39,563 nucleotides of DNA from Synergistaceae bacterium (GTDB taxonomy: Bacteria; Synergistota; Synergistia; Synergistales; Aminobacteriaceae): NCBI GenBank assembly GCA_017405525.1, contig JAFRAH010000020.1, positions 1-39,563 on the forward strand. The letters run 5' to 3'. This document shows positions 23,175-30,676 of the stretch, one piece after another (position 1 is the first letter of the stretch; each line of letters starts with the position of its first letter). A program made the translations under genes and the position numbers. The notes under the pieces are model-generated. The model was not told where the DNA came from, searched no databases, and saw only the letters and a list, made by a program, of their open reading frames with translations.

Positions 23175-23537
23175 TTATGACAGCACCTTTGTGATGGCTT
23201 CTATGACGCGCTCAGGCTGGAAGGGCTTTACGATGAAGTCATTTGCCCCGGCCTGTATCGCCTCGATTACCATGGGCTGCTGTCCCATTGCTGAGACCAT
23301 TACGACCTTCACGCTGGGATCCAGTGCCTTGATTGCCTTCACCGCATCTATTCCGTTCATCTCAGGCATCGTTATATCCATCGTGATGATGTCGGGCTTG
23401 TATTTCTGGAAGGCCGCTACTCCTGCCTTGCCATTTTCTGCTTCTGCGACGACCTCGAAGTCATTTTTTGTGAGAATATCCTTCAGCATCATGCGCATGA
23501 ATGCCGCGTCATCGACTATCAAAACTTTTTTTCCCAT
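23175..23537 (-). CDS. cheY: Chemotaxis response regulator CheY
   Basis: A stand-alone 120-residue receiver domain. The acidic pair Asp9-Asp10, the phosphorylation site Asp54 (TMDITMPEMNG), Ser82 (VSAMGQQ) and Lys104 (VKPF) are all present. Placement right after fliY and before fliO is the classical flagellar-cluster CheY, which binds the switch proteins FliM/FliY. CheA is not in the window. The 79-base gap upstream contains an extended -10 promoter candidate. Confidence 0.95.
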   Translation of the reverse strand: MGKKVLIVDDAAFMRMMLKDILTKNDFEVVAEAENGKAGVAAFQKYKPDIITMDITMPEMNGIDAVKAIKALDPSVKVVMVSAMGQQPMVIEAIQAGANDFIVKPFQPERVIEAITKVLS

Positions 23538-23592
23538 CCTGAAAACTCTCCCTCAAATGGAAATATTATATTGTTCTGGAAAATTTGACTGC

Positions 23593-23601
23593 ATTATAAC
23601 A
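23593..23601 (-). promoter_or_regulatory. Extended -10 promoter candidate before cheY
   Basis: TGTTATAAT on the minus strand is a perfect TGn extended -10, just after the fliY stop and about 56 bases before the cheY start. It could give separate expression of cheY and the export-gate genes. Confidence 0.4.
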
Positions 23602-23616
23602 CGAAACAGCATGTTT

Positions 23617-24678
23617 TTATGATGCCGCCCTTGCCGTTCCTCCGGGTACTATGTCAGTTATGCGCACCCCAAAATTCTCGTCAATCACGACAACTTCACC
23701 GTGAGCAATCAGCTTTCCGTTCACGAGAATATCAACGGGTTCACCGGCCATCTTGTCGAGTTCAACGACTGCCCCGGCAGTGAGTGCTAGAATCTCCGAG
23801 ACACTTTTGCGTGCCTTGCCGAGCTCAACCGTAACACGCACGGGTATATCAGCGATCAAGTCTATCGGGCTTGGTGCACCTCCACCGCCTGAGCCTCCCA
23901 AAGGCTGAAATGCGGCGGGCCTAACGTCAACTGCAGGGCCTGCGTTCTGTCTTCCTCCTCCCATCATTCCTCCTCCTCCCATTGGGTTATTACTTGATGA
24001 CGGAGACGGTGCAGGCTTGCCTTCAAGTGCGTCGCGCATATATCCGGCAATGTCCAGCGCATTATCGAGCGTCATGCATGTCCATATGTTGAATGGTTTG
24101 AGGCCGTCAATCACCACATTAACGGGGCTGCACCAAATCTTTTTGTCCGCTGGCTCAAGTGAGAGTGCGCGCCACTGGTCTTCACCGAGTGCTGACGTTG
24201 TGTTTTCGGGCATGAGCCTACGACCTCCAAGTAGTCCCGCAAGGCTCGTGAAGGCAGACCCTACTACCTGGCTCAGTCCTTCCTGTGCGGCGTTCCAGTA
24301 GAGATCGCTGGGTTCGGGAATTTCCGCGCCCCCTCCGCCCATCATCAGGTCAGCAAGGGTTAATGCCCCCTTCTGGTCGACAACTAGGGCAAGAGGACGG
24401 TCATCCATTCCCCCGAAGGTTGTCGAGAACAGGAACGGAAGCTCCTCGAACTTCCCGGTGAACTCCTCCTGTGTCATGACTTCAGGATTCCCCACGCTGG
24501 TAGTAACGTTTTTTCCGGCCAGCATGTTGATCACGCTGTTTTCGGCATTGGCGAACGTGTCGGCTACCTTGGCGAGCTGTTCGGCGTTCGCGTCTGAAAT
24601 TTCGTCGGCATCCCCGAAATCTCCTCCGCCTGAAAGAAGGGCGTTAATCTCATCGGGGCTTAACAGGTCATCTCCCAT
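23617..24678 (-). CDS. fliY: Flagellar motor switch phosphatase FliY (FliN-type)
   Basis: A 353-residue switch protein. The N-terminal peptide LSPDEINALLSGG (about 6-18) is the CheY-binding type motif. A CheC-like domain follows (about 45-225, GALTLADLMMGG and LYWNAAQEGLSQVVGSAF), which in FliY dephosphorylates CheY-P. A Pro/Ser/Gly/Met-rich linker (about 228-270) leads to a C-terminal SpoA (FliN) domain (IPVRVTVELGKARKSVSEIL...VNGKLIAHGEVVVIDENFG). It makes the C-ring with FliM. Confidence 0.93.
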   Translation of the reverse strand: MGDDLLSPDEINALLSGGGDFGDADEISDANAEQLAKVADTFANAENSVINMLAGKNVTTSVGNPEVMTQEEFTGKFEELPFLFSTTFGGMDDRPLALVVDQKGALTLADLMMGGGGAEIPEPSDLYWNAAQEGLSQVVGSAFTSLAGLLGGRRLMPENTTSALGEDQWRALSLEPADKKIWCSPVNVVIDGLKPFNIWTCMTLDNALDIAGYMRDALEGKPAPSPSSSNNPMGGGGMMGGGRQNAGPAVDVRPAAFQPLGGSGGGGAPSPIDLIADIPVRVTVELGKARKSVSEILALTAGAVVELDKMAGEPVDILVNGKLIAHGEVVVIDENFGVRITDIVPGGTARAAS

Positions 24679-24703
24679 TGTGTAGTATCTCTCCTTTCAT
24701 GCG

Positions 24704-25714
24704 TTATTGTTCTTCAGGTTTCGGGAGCTCCAGCGGCTCAGTGGCAAGTACCTTAGTGAGCTCAACGGCCATGTGTCCGTTCAGTGTTCCGGGACGTGCC
24801 TTGAAGCGTACCTGGTTGCCAACCCGGACATCAATATGCGAGTCCTTAAGCTCGTCAAGTTTTATCACGTCTCCGGGCTGAAGTGCATAGACATCCGCAA
24901 GTGACAGCACAGTGTGGCCAAGCTCCATAGCCAGCGGCATCTTAACCTGCATCATCGAGGCATTGAGCCATGTCTTCACCTCATCATCTGCCTTGTGGCT
25001 TGTTGATGCGAACCACTGCTGTGATGAGAGCCTGTCCATAATCGGCTCAATCAGGAAATACGGGAAGCAGAGGCTCACCATTCCCTCAACGTCCGAGACC
25101 CTGAGTTTCATTATGACGACAAGAACCATGTCGCTGGGCGAGCATATCTGCACAAAGAAAGGGTTGCTCTCCATGCTCTCGAACCTGAATCGGACATCAA
25201 CAACCGTGCTCCAACTGTCTTCAAGGAGCTCAAGTATCCTCATGATTACGCGCTCAATTACGGTCTTCTCTATGTCCGTGAGTTCCCTGACGTTGCCGGA
25301 AAATGTCCCTCGTCCTCCAAGCATACGGTCAATAATCGTGAAGACAAGAGCGGGGTTAATCTCAATGAGCATTGAGCCCTCGAACGGGTGCATCTCAATC
25401 AAGCCTATAACCGTTGGCTGTACCATGTAGTTCACGAACTCCTCATAGGCGAGCTGTTCAACCGAAGCAATTTCTGCCGAGACTATCGAGCGTATGAGTG
25501 TCGATAAAACCGTAGTCATCTGCCGTGCGAACGACTCGTGAATCATCTGGATAGCACGGAGCTGGTCTTTGCTGAACTTGTCGGGACGCTTGAAGTCGTA
25601 TACCTTGAGTTTTGCGTATTCGTCAGCCTTAGCAGCTATCTCATCAATGTTTGCGCCGCTGGAGATTGACTTCATTAACGCATCGATTGCGTCCTGTGAT
25701 AATACGTCGGGCAT
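24704..25714 (-). CDS. fliM: Flagellar motor switch protein FliM
   Basis: A 336-residue C-ring protein. The CheY-P-binding N-terminal peptide LSQDAIDALMKS is at about 5-16. The middle CheC-like domain starts at YDFKRPDKFSKDQLRAIQMI and includes MLGGRG. The C-terminal SpoA domain contains LSLADVYALQPGDVIKLDEL and the GNQVRFKARPGTLNG block. It lies 17 bases after fliL and 25 bases before fliY. Confidence 0.96.
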   Translation of the reverse strand: MPDVLSQDAIDALMKSISSGANIDEIAAKADEYAKLKVYDFKRPDKFSKDQLRAIQMIHESFARQMTTVLSTLIRSIVSAEIASVEQLAYEEFVNYMVQPTVIGLIEMHPFEGSMLIEINPALVFTIIDRMLGGRGTFSGNVRELTDIEKTVIERVIMRILELLEDSWSTVVDVRFRFESMESNPFFVQICSPSDMVLVVIMKLRVSDVEGMVSLCFPYFLIEPIMDRLSSQQWFASTSHKADDEVKTWLNASMMQVKMPLAMELGHTVLSLADVYALQPGDVIKLDELKDSHIDVRVGNQVRFKARPGTLNGHMAVELTKVLATEPLELPKPEEQ

Positions 25715-25731
25715 TTTTCCCCCTTACTCTC

Positions 25732-26187
25732 TTACTGGAGAACTATGCTCTCAAAGAGTACGTTGACTATCGGAGCCTCACCGCCAACATCGGGAAGCAT
25801 CCTGTTCAGCGACCGCTTTATGTCCCCGGCAAACTGCAATGTACCTTCCGCGCTGGTCAGGTCGTCGTATACCCTGTCCTTCACGAGCATGAAGACCTCG
25901 TTGCGTATCCTCATGAGCCAGCCGGGAGTCTGGATGAGAGCCGCCGCACCTTCCTTCTCGACGAGCTCAAGGGATAGCCCGAAGCTGATTACGTGCCTTC
26001 CTGCCCCTGCCAGGTTGCTGGTGAACTCACCGATTGAGACTATAGGGCCGGGATTCTGAATGACCTTGCCGGTGCCTATGGCGTTGTCGTCTTCCGGTGC
26101 CATTGAGCGGCCAAGAATGAGACCGCCCCCGAAACCTGCCCCGAACATTACGAGCCCTACAACTGCGAAAATCAATATGCGTTTCAT
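25732..26187 (-). CDS. fliL: Flagellar basal-body-associated protein FliL
   Basis: A 151-residue protein with one N-terminal membrane helix (about 4-26, containing GAGFGGGLILG) and a periplasmic domain. The family features GPIVSIGEFTSNLAG and the C-terminal NVLFESIVLQ are visible. FliL surrounds the MotAB stator. It is separated from motB here by the hicBA and PHP genes. Confidence 0.88.
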   Translation of the reverse strand: MKRILIFAVVGLVMFGAGFGGGLILGRSMAPEDDNAIGTGKVIQNPGPIVSIGEFTSNLAGAGRHVISFGLSLELVEKEGAAALIQTPGWLMRIRNEVFMLVKDRVYDDLTSAEGTLQFAGDIKRSLNRMLPDVGGEAPIVNVLFESIVLQ

Positions 26188-26229
26188 GAGATTTTCTTTG
26201 TCCTCCCTGTGGAAAATCTTTTTTGCTGC

Positions 26230-26946
26230 TTAATCATCGGCCTTGATGAAACTTTCAACCTTGTCTGCGTCCGTATTGAGTACAAGGCTGAGGTCAAAGC
26301 CTGAGCGTTCAATCAAATCTATAGCCAAATCAAACCTCCCGACACTGCTGGGGTCATGTGCATCTGAGCTGACGATTACCGGAACTTTGTGCCTCCCGCA
26401 AAGTTCGAGCATCCTCGCGTAATTCTCCCGGCAGTTAAGGCGGTGTTCAGGCTTCATCAATGAGCTGTTGTTCACCTCAAGGGCTACGTGGTACTTTTTG
26501 GCGGCCATGACGAGGCGTTCATAGTTCAATGGCGTGTGGTCATCGTCAGGGTGTGAGACAAAGAACACCTTCTTGTCCTTCATGCAGGAGATGAGGCAGT
26601 CAGTATTCCCTTCCGTGCCCTTGTCCGTGTAGCACTGAAGATGTATTCCGGCAATGGCATAGTCGAGTTTGTCCATGTATTTTTGCTCCAGAGATAGCGA
26701 GCCGTCATCCAGAACGTTGACCTCAGATCCGAATAGCATCCTCACTCCATAGAGCTCACGGGGTATTGCCGCAAGGTTGAGGTAGTAGAACGGGTTGACT
26801 GTTCCGGGGATTCCGGGGGCGTGCTCAGTAATGCCCAGCATAGACAGGCCACGTTCATGTGCCGAAAGTGCCATCTCACGGATTGTCCCGTAAGCATGGC
26901 CGCTTGCTATTGTGTGTGTGTGAAGGTCAGCAACTATATTCATCAT
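26230..26946 (-). CDS. PHP-domain phosphatase/hydrolase, YcdX-like
   Basis: A 238-residue PHP-fold metal hydrolase. Metal-binding motifs are DLHTHT (about 7-12), the GITEHAPG block, GSEVN, a His in FFVSHPDDD, EVNNSS, and the final SSDAHD. YcdX-type members are phosphatases or histidinol-phosphatase-like; the substrate is unknown. I start at the ATG-ATG at 26946; a longer frame begins at 26988 inside the broken hicA. It lies between hicA and fliL, in the flagellar direction, and is not a known flagellar gene. Confidence 0.82.
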   Translation of the reverse strand: MMNIVADLHTHTIASGHAYGTIREMALSAHERGLSMLGITEHAPGIPGTVNPFYYLNLAAIPRELYGVRMLFGSEVNVLDDGSLSLEQKYMDKLDYAIAGIHLQCYTDKGTEGNTDCLISCMKDKKVFFVSHPDDDHTPLNYERLVMAAKKYHVALEVNNSSLMKPEHRLNCRENYARMLELCGRHKVPVIVSSDAHDPSSVGRFDLAIDLIERSGFDLSLVLNTDADKVESFIKADD

Positions 26947-26954
26947 GATATATC

Positions 26955-27147
26955 CTAGAATATCTGCGGGATTCCTGCTTCCTTGCAAAGCTGGTTTGCC
27001 TGAATCCTGCCGAACGTGTTATGCCTCTTTATTTGGAACGTTAATTCCTTTACCGTTGCTGTAGAAGCTGTGCTTTGCTCCCTCACGCTTGAGAAAAAAT
27101 CCATGCTTCCTGAAGTGCTGGATAATATCTCTCCGTTTAACCGACAT
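26955..27147 (-). pseudogene. hicA: HicA-like toxin gene with a 1-nt frameshift
   Basis: Reading from ATG 27147 gives MSVKRRDIIQHFRKHGFF and REGAKHSFYSNGKGINVP, the HicA double-stranded-RNA-binding fold with its catalytic His, and then a premature TAA at 27019. One base further in frame the reading continues as IKRHNTFGRIQANQLCKEAG to a TAG at 26955, the normal HicA C-terminus. Removing one A at CCAAAT restores a protein of about 63 residues. It overlaps hicB by 11 bases. The toxin is probably inactive unless the shift is a sequencing error. Confidence 0.7.
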
Positions 27148-27391
27148 GCGCGAGTAATGCCCTTTCGCTTTTCTTTACAGGTATGTCTATAGTCTCAACG
27201 GTAAGAGAAACGTCAGGAATCTCCAAGCCGTCCTCTTCGTAAATATCAGCCATCTCAGCCGCGACCTCAATCAGTGAATCGCGGCAATCTTCAAGGCTCT
27301 CACCGTCTGTGATGACATTAGGCCACTCCAAAAGTTGCCCCATATACCCATAACCTTCCTCAAGTTTAGTGTAGCAAGCCGTGAACCGCAT
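27137..27391 (-). CDS. hicB: HicB-family antitoxin
   Basis: An 84-residue protein with the partial RNase-H-like HicB fold: MRFTACYTKLEEGYGYMGQL, then WPNVITDGESLEDCRDSLIE, the typical HicB consensus. It should neutralise HicA; the C-terminal DNA-binding part found in longer HicB proteins is absent. The start at 27391 has AAGGAGGGGAG upstream and is preferred to 27436, which would enter motB. It begins 13 bases after the motB stop. Confidence 0.85.
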   Translation of the reverse strand: MRFTACYTKLEEGYGYMGQLLEWPNVITDGESLEDCRDSLIEVAAEMADIYEEDGLEIPDVSLTVETIDIPVKKSERALLAHVG

Positions 27392-27404
27392 CTGTCTCCC
27401 CTCC

Positions 27405-28133
27405 TTAACGTTTCGGGTATTGCGACAAGAACACAATCTCTACTCTCCTGTTCAGTGCCCTGTGTTCGCTCGTGTCATTGGGAACAATAGGCTGTGCTGA
27501 ACTATACCCGGTAGCCTGCAACTTCACGGGGTCAAAACCTCCCTCGTGCTCCATGTAGCTGGCCACTGCCGCCGCCCTCATAGCACTAAGCCCCCAGTTG
27601 TCGCGGTAGATTCCTCCCCTGAGCACCCCTGAATCCGTATGTCCCTCGACAGCCGCAAAGGGTACTCTGTCCCGGACAAGCTCCGAAATCTTGAACAGTG
27701 CCCGGCGACCTTCTGGCCTGAGCTCCGCGCTTCCGGGCATGAACATGAACTGATCGCTGATTGAGACCGCAACACCCCGCTGGTTTATCGAGACCTGAAT
27801 ATCACGTGTCAGGTTCTCAGAGCGAAGGAATGAATTTAGCGTGTAGGCTACATGCCTTGTGTCTATCTCCACACGCTCGCTTGCACCCGGACTAGTTCCG
27901 ACTTCACCGCTCCTGTTGGGGTCTGTCGATTCCTCAGTAGTAACGCCACCCTTGAGGACACCAAGAGAGCCCCGGAGTGAGAGTAATGCTTTCTGGAACT
28001 TCTGCGAGTCAATCGAGGACATAGCGAACAACAGAATGAAGAAACACAGTATGAGCGTAACCATGTCCCCATATGTGCCCATGTAGAACGGTGCTGAAAG
28101 TCCCGGCTCTTCGGGTTTTTTCTGACGCGCCAT
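27405..28133 (-). CDS. motB: Flagellar stator protein MotB
   Basis: A 242-residue stator subunit. The N-terminal membrane helix (about 22-42) carries the proton/sodium-binding Asp23 in YGDMVTLILCFFILLFAMSS. A plug/linker region (about 45-110) precedes the OmpA-like peptidoglycan-binding domain with VEGHTDSG and RRVEIVFL. It lies 3 bases after motA. Confidence 0.94.
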   Translation of the reverse strand: MARQKKPEEPGLSAPFYMGTYGDMVTLILCFFILLFAMSSIDSQKFQKALLSLRGSLGVLKGGVTTEESTDPNRSGEVGTSPGASERVEIDTRHVAYTLNSFLRSENLTRDIQVSINQRGVAVSISDQFMFMPGSAELRPEGRRALFKISELVRDRVPFAAVEGHTDSGVLRGGIYRDNWGLSAMRAAAVASYMEHEGGFDPVKLQATGYSSAQPIVPNDTSEHRALNRRVEIVFLSQYPKR

Positions 28134-28136
28134 CGT

Positions 28137-28910
28137 TTAGCCCTCCTCCTGGTTGAAGGCTTCACGCATCGCAGGAGGAAGATAGACCTTGAGCTTCTCC
28201 TCGACTATTCGGGGGTTCTCTCCTGCCTGTATCGCCAGTATCCCCTCAACCATGAGCTCCATCGACTTCACTTCCTGTGCTGAACGTGCCGCCAGCTTCT
28301 TGCTGATGGGCGAGCCGAACATGTTGGCCATCATTGAGCCGTACATTGTCGTGATGAGTGCGACTGCCATACCGGGACCAAGCGCATTAACGTCCTGGAG
28401 GTTTCCTAACATTGCGATTAGTCCGATAAGTGTTCCTATCATTCCGAATGACGGGGCAAACTCCGTAAGATTGTCGAACACTGCCTTGTTCGCGCTGTGC
28501 CTGTCCTCAAAGTTCCCTATCTCTGTATCAAGTATCGCCCGTACAAGTTCCGGGTCTGTTCCGTCAACTACGAGCTGTATTGCCTTCCTCATGAAGTCGC
28601 TCTCAACTTCCGCAACGTCCGCCTCAAGTGAGAGGAGTCCTTCACGCCTTGCCTTCTCCGCAAAGCTCACTATCATCTGAACCATTCCGACAAGGTCAGG
28701 CTCCTTGAAGGTGAAGACATTCTTCATGCAGCCGGTCATTGCCTTGAGACGGTCGCCGGGGTTTGAGATTATTGTTGCCCCGATTGCTCCTCCGATTGTG
28801 ATCATCAGTGAGGGAACGTCAAAGTATGCCCCGATATTTCCGCCGGATGCCATTGAGGCAACGACTAGAATCCATGTCGCAAGAAATCCTATGAGACTCG
28901 TTAAATCCAA
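28137..28910 (-). CDS. motA: Flagellar stator protein MotA
   Basis: A 257-residue membrane protein with four helices. Family blocks include SGGNIGAYFDVPSLMITIGG, the cytoplasmic loop RREGLLSLEADVAEVESDFM, and FGMIGTLIGLIAMLGN near the third helix. The C-terminal tail is cytoplasmic. It forms the torque-generating channel with MotB. Confidence 0.95.
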   Translation of the reverse strand: MDLTSLIGFLATWILVVASMASGGNIGAYFDVPSLMITIGGAIGATIISNPGDRLKAMTGCMKNVFTFKEPDLVGMVQMIVSFAEKARREGLLSLEADVAEVESDFMRKAIQLVVDGTDPELVRAILDTEIGNFEDRHSANKAVFDNLTEFAPSFGMIGTLIGLIAMLGNLQDVNALGPGMAVALITTMYGSMMANMFGSPISKKLAARSAQEVKSMELMVEGILAIQAGENPRIVEEKLKVYLPPAMREAFNQEEG

Positions 28911-28931
28911 AGTATATACACCTCTGCCGTA

Positions 28932-29150
28932 TTATTCTGATTCGTCCGCTGTGTTCGCGATTATGCAGGTATAACCCGCCGCTTTCCTGAAGGCTATTAT
29001 TTTCCTGTATACGTCCTTGACCTTCTCGCGCACTACGTACCTGTGTCCGTTAAGCAGACGCAAAACAGTATCCGGCGTTACGTCAATGGTCTCTATCATG
29101 TCGGAATTGAGAAGGAATGCTTCACCGTTCAGACGATGTACTTCAATCAT
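28932..29150 (-). CDS. flbD: FlbD/SwrD-family flagellar protein
   Basis: A 72-residue protein of the FlbD family: MIEVHRLNGEAFLLNSDMIE, then TPDTVLRLLNGHRYVVREKV. Homologues in Bacillus (SwrD) raise motor torque by acting on the stator. It is the first gene of this flagellar run, immediately upstream of motA. flgE, which often precedes it, is not here. Confidence 0.9.
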   Translation of the reverse strand: MIEVHRLNGEAFLLNSDMIETIDVTPDTVLRLLNGHRYVVREKVKDVYRKIIAFRKAAGYTCIIANTADESE

Positions 29151-29205
29151 TATATTTACAACGCCAGCCCTTCGATATTAAGTTAGTTGGAATAATCAGC
29201 TCAAT

Positions 29206-29211
29206 ATTATA
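29206..29211 (-). promoter_or_regulatory. Possible -10 box for the flagellar cluster
   Basis: A perfect TATAAT on the minus strand lies about 56 bases before flbD in the divergent gap 29151-29280. No good -35 at 17 bases and no clear sigma-28 pattern. Weak support. Confidence 0.35.
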
Positions 29212-29280
29212 CGATTTTGAAGGCAAAAAGCGATAAAATAATCACACGAAAAATTTTCCCGGAGGTGCATCAATTATCTC

Positions 29281-30666
29281 ATGTCCGAAAATACCAATGA
29301 CCTTTACAGAAAAATAGACTTCCTCATAAACGGGGGGGCAGTGAAAAACCTCACCGACTACCTAACGTCCCAAGGCATAAAGGCACTCATCACTGAGCCA
29401 GGAAATCCGGGCTACCTAAACGTCATAGGAGCTTCTGACCTAGTTCCTCCGAGCCTGACTCTGAGGGATGACGTTACGGCCTTCTTCCCTTCCGGGGTGG
29501 TGCATGAGGCTTTTGCGGTCGAGTACACCGAAAAGTCCGAGACATGGCCGGGGGCATTCAGGTTCCGGGGAGCTCACTGGGAGGTTCATGTTCTTCTTGG
29601 GGGGAAGCCGGAAAATCCTGAAGCACTCGCCAAGGAACTAAAGCCTTATGCCGGGCTGGTAATGCTGTGGCAGACGTTCAAGAACATATCAGACACCGAG
29701 AAGAAATTATCCCGTCTGTCCTACATGATACTTGCCACTAAGAACACTCTAGCCTCTATCTTTGAGCCGATGCCCTTGCAGTATTTCGCCTCGTTCCTTG
29801 CTGATGTTCTGCAGGAGAGCCTTTTCCCCAAGTCAGTCGCAATTTTCAGGGATGAAGGGAGCTACCTAACTCCGTTCAGCGGGAAGGCCGACATAATTCC
29901 AGAACGTGAAGGAATTTACGCCGCCCAGATTTTGCCGCCTGCCCCCGTAATCCTGAAGACCGACAAGCCCGTTGAGGTAGTCCTTCCTGTGGCTGAGGGT
30001 GAATGCCGCCTCTTCTGCCTCATGCAGTGGGACGAGCTGCCCGACAACCAGACGATGAATTTCCTTGAGCTCTTAGGGAATCTAGCGGTCCGTGCAATCG
30101 CCATCAACAACCTCCGCGCAAAATCCCTTCAGGCTGAGGCCAGCATATCCGCCGGGGAGTTCACGGTTCTTTCGCTCTCGAACGTCCTGAAAGTTCTCAG
30201 GGGCTCAACGGACAAAGCACGCTTCATCTCACTTCTTGCCGACATATTCACGGAGCAGTCAAGAATGCCGAACTGCATACTTGCCTCGTGGAACAGCCCA
30301 CGAAAAGGTTACACCCTCGCCGAAAACAGGAAGGGGCACTTCAAGGCCGATGTTGACCCGGCATTGCTCCCGTCCCATGAAGGCGCGGTGAAGAGCTCAA
30401 ACGTCAGCGAACCATGCTATGACCTCTCAGGGAAATCACCCGATGATGTCTTCAGGTCATGGGGGCTTGCAGGCTGCCCGTGGAAGGACTCACTCAAGGA
30501 GGCAGGAGCCCGCTATATATTCCCAGTATGCGATGACAGTTCACTTGTTGGGATTATCGCATTAGGGGCTGGCAGTGAGGGAAGGGCTGCACTTGACCGC
30601 TCACAGATGGCATCACTCCAGCTTATTGCACAGTTTGCGGCCTATGAGTTCAGACGCTTCGAGTGA
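29281..30666 (+). CDS. GAF-like sensory protein without visible output domain
   Basis: A 461-residue soluble protein. No signal peptide or membrane helix is evident. Two regions look like GAF/cGMP-phosphodiesterase-type sensor domains: about 150-280 (FASFLADVLQESLFPKSVAI, VVLPVAEGECRLFCLMQW) and about 300-460 (FISLLADIFTEQSRMPNCIL, ending ALDRSQMASLQLIAQFAAYE). The latter ending is typical of the last GAF helix. The N-terminal 140 residues are not recognised. No kinase, GGDEF or HTH domain is present. A seven-G run lies in codons 17-19. GGAGGTG lies about 12 bases before the ATG. It overlaps or abuts dxs. Confidence 0.6.
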   Translation: MSENTNDLYRKIDFLINGGAVKNLTDYLTSQGIKALITEPGNPGYLNVIGASDLVPPSLTLRDDVTAFFPSGVVHEAFAVEYTEKSETWPGAFRFRGAHWEVHVLLGGKPENPEALAKELKPYAGLVMLWQTFKNISDTEKKLSRLSYMILATKNTLASIFEPMPLQYFASFLADVLQESLFPKSVAIFRDEGSYLTPFSGKADIIPEREGIYAAQILPPAPVILKTDKPVEVVLPVAEGECRLFCLMQWDELPDNQTMNFLELLGNLAVRAIAINNLRAKSLQAEASISAGEFTVLSLSNVLKVLRGSTDKARFISLLADIFTEQSRMPNCILASWNSPRKGYTLAENRKGHFKADVDPALLPSHEGAVKSSNVSEPCYDLSGKSPDDVFRSWGLAGCPWKDSLKEAGARYIFPVCDDSSLVGIIALGAGSEGRAALDRSQMASLQLIAQFAAYEFRRFE

Positions 30667-30676
30667 TCTTCATGTG

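Noticed and set aside
29216-29250. Sigma-28 (flagellar) promoter from the GCGATAA sequence before the GAF-like gene
   Set aside because: The -10 lacks one base of GCCGATAA, there is no TAAA at 15 bases upstream, and it faces away from the flagellar genes.
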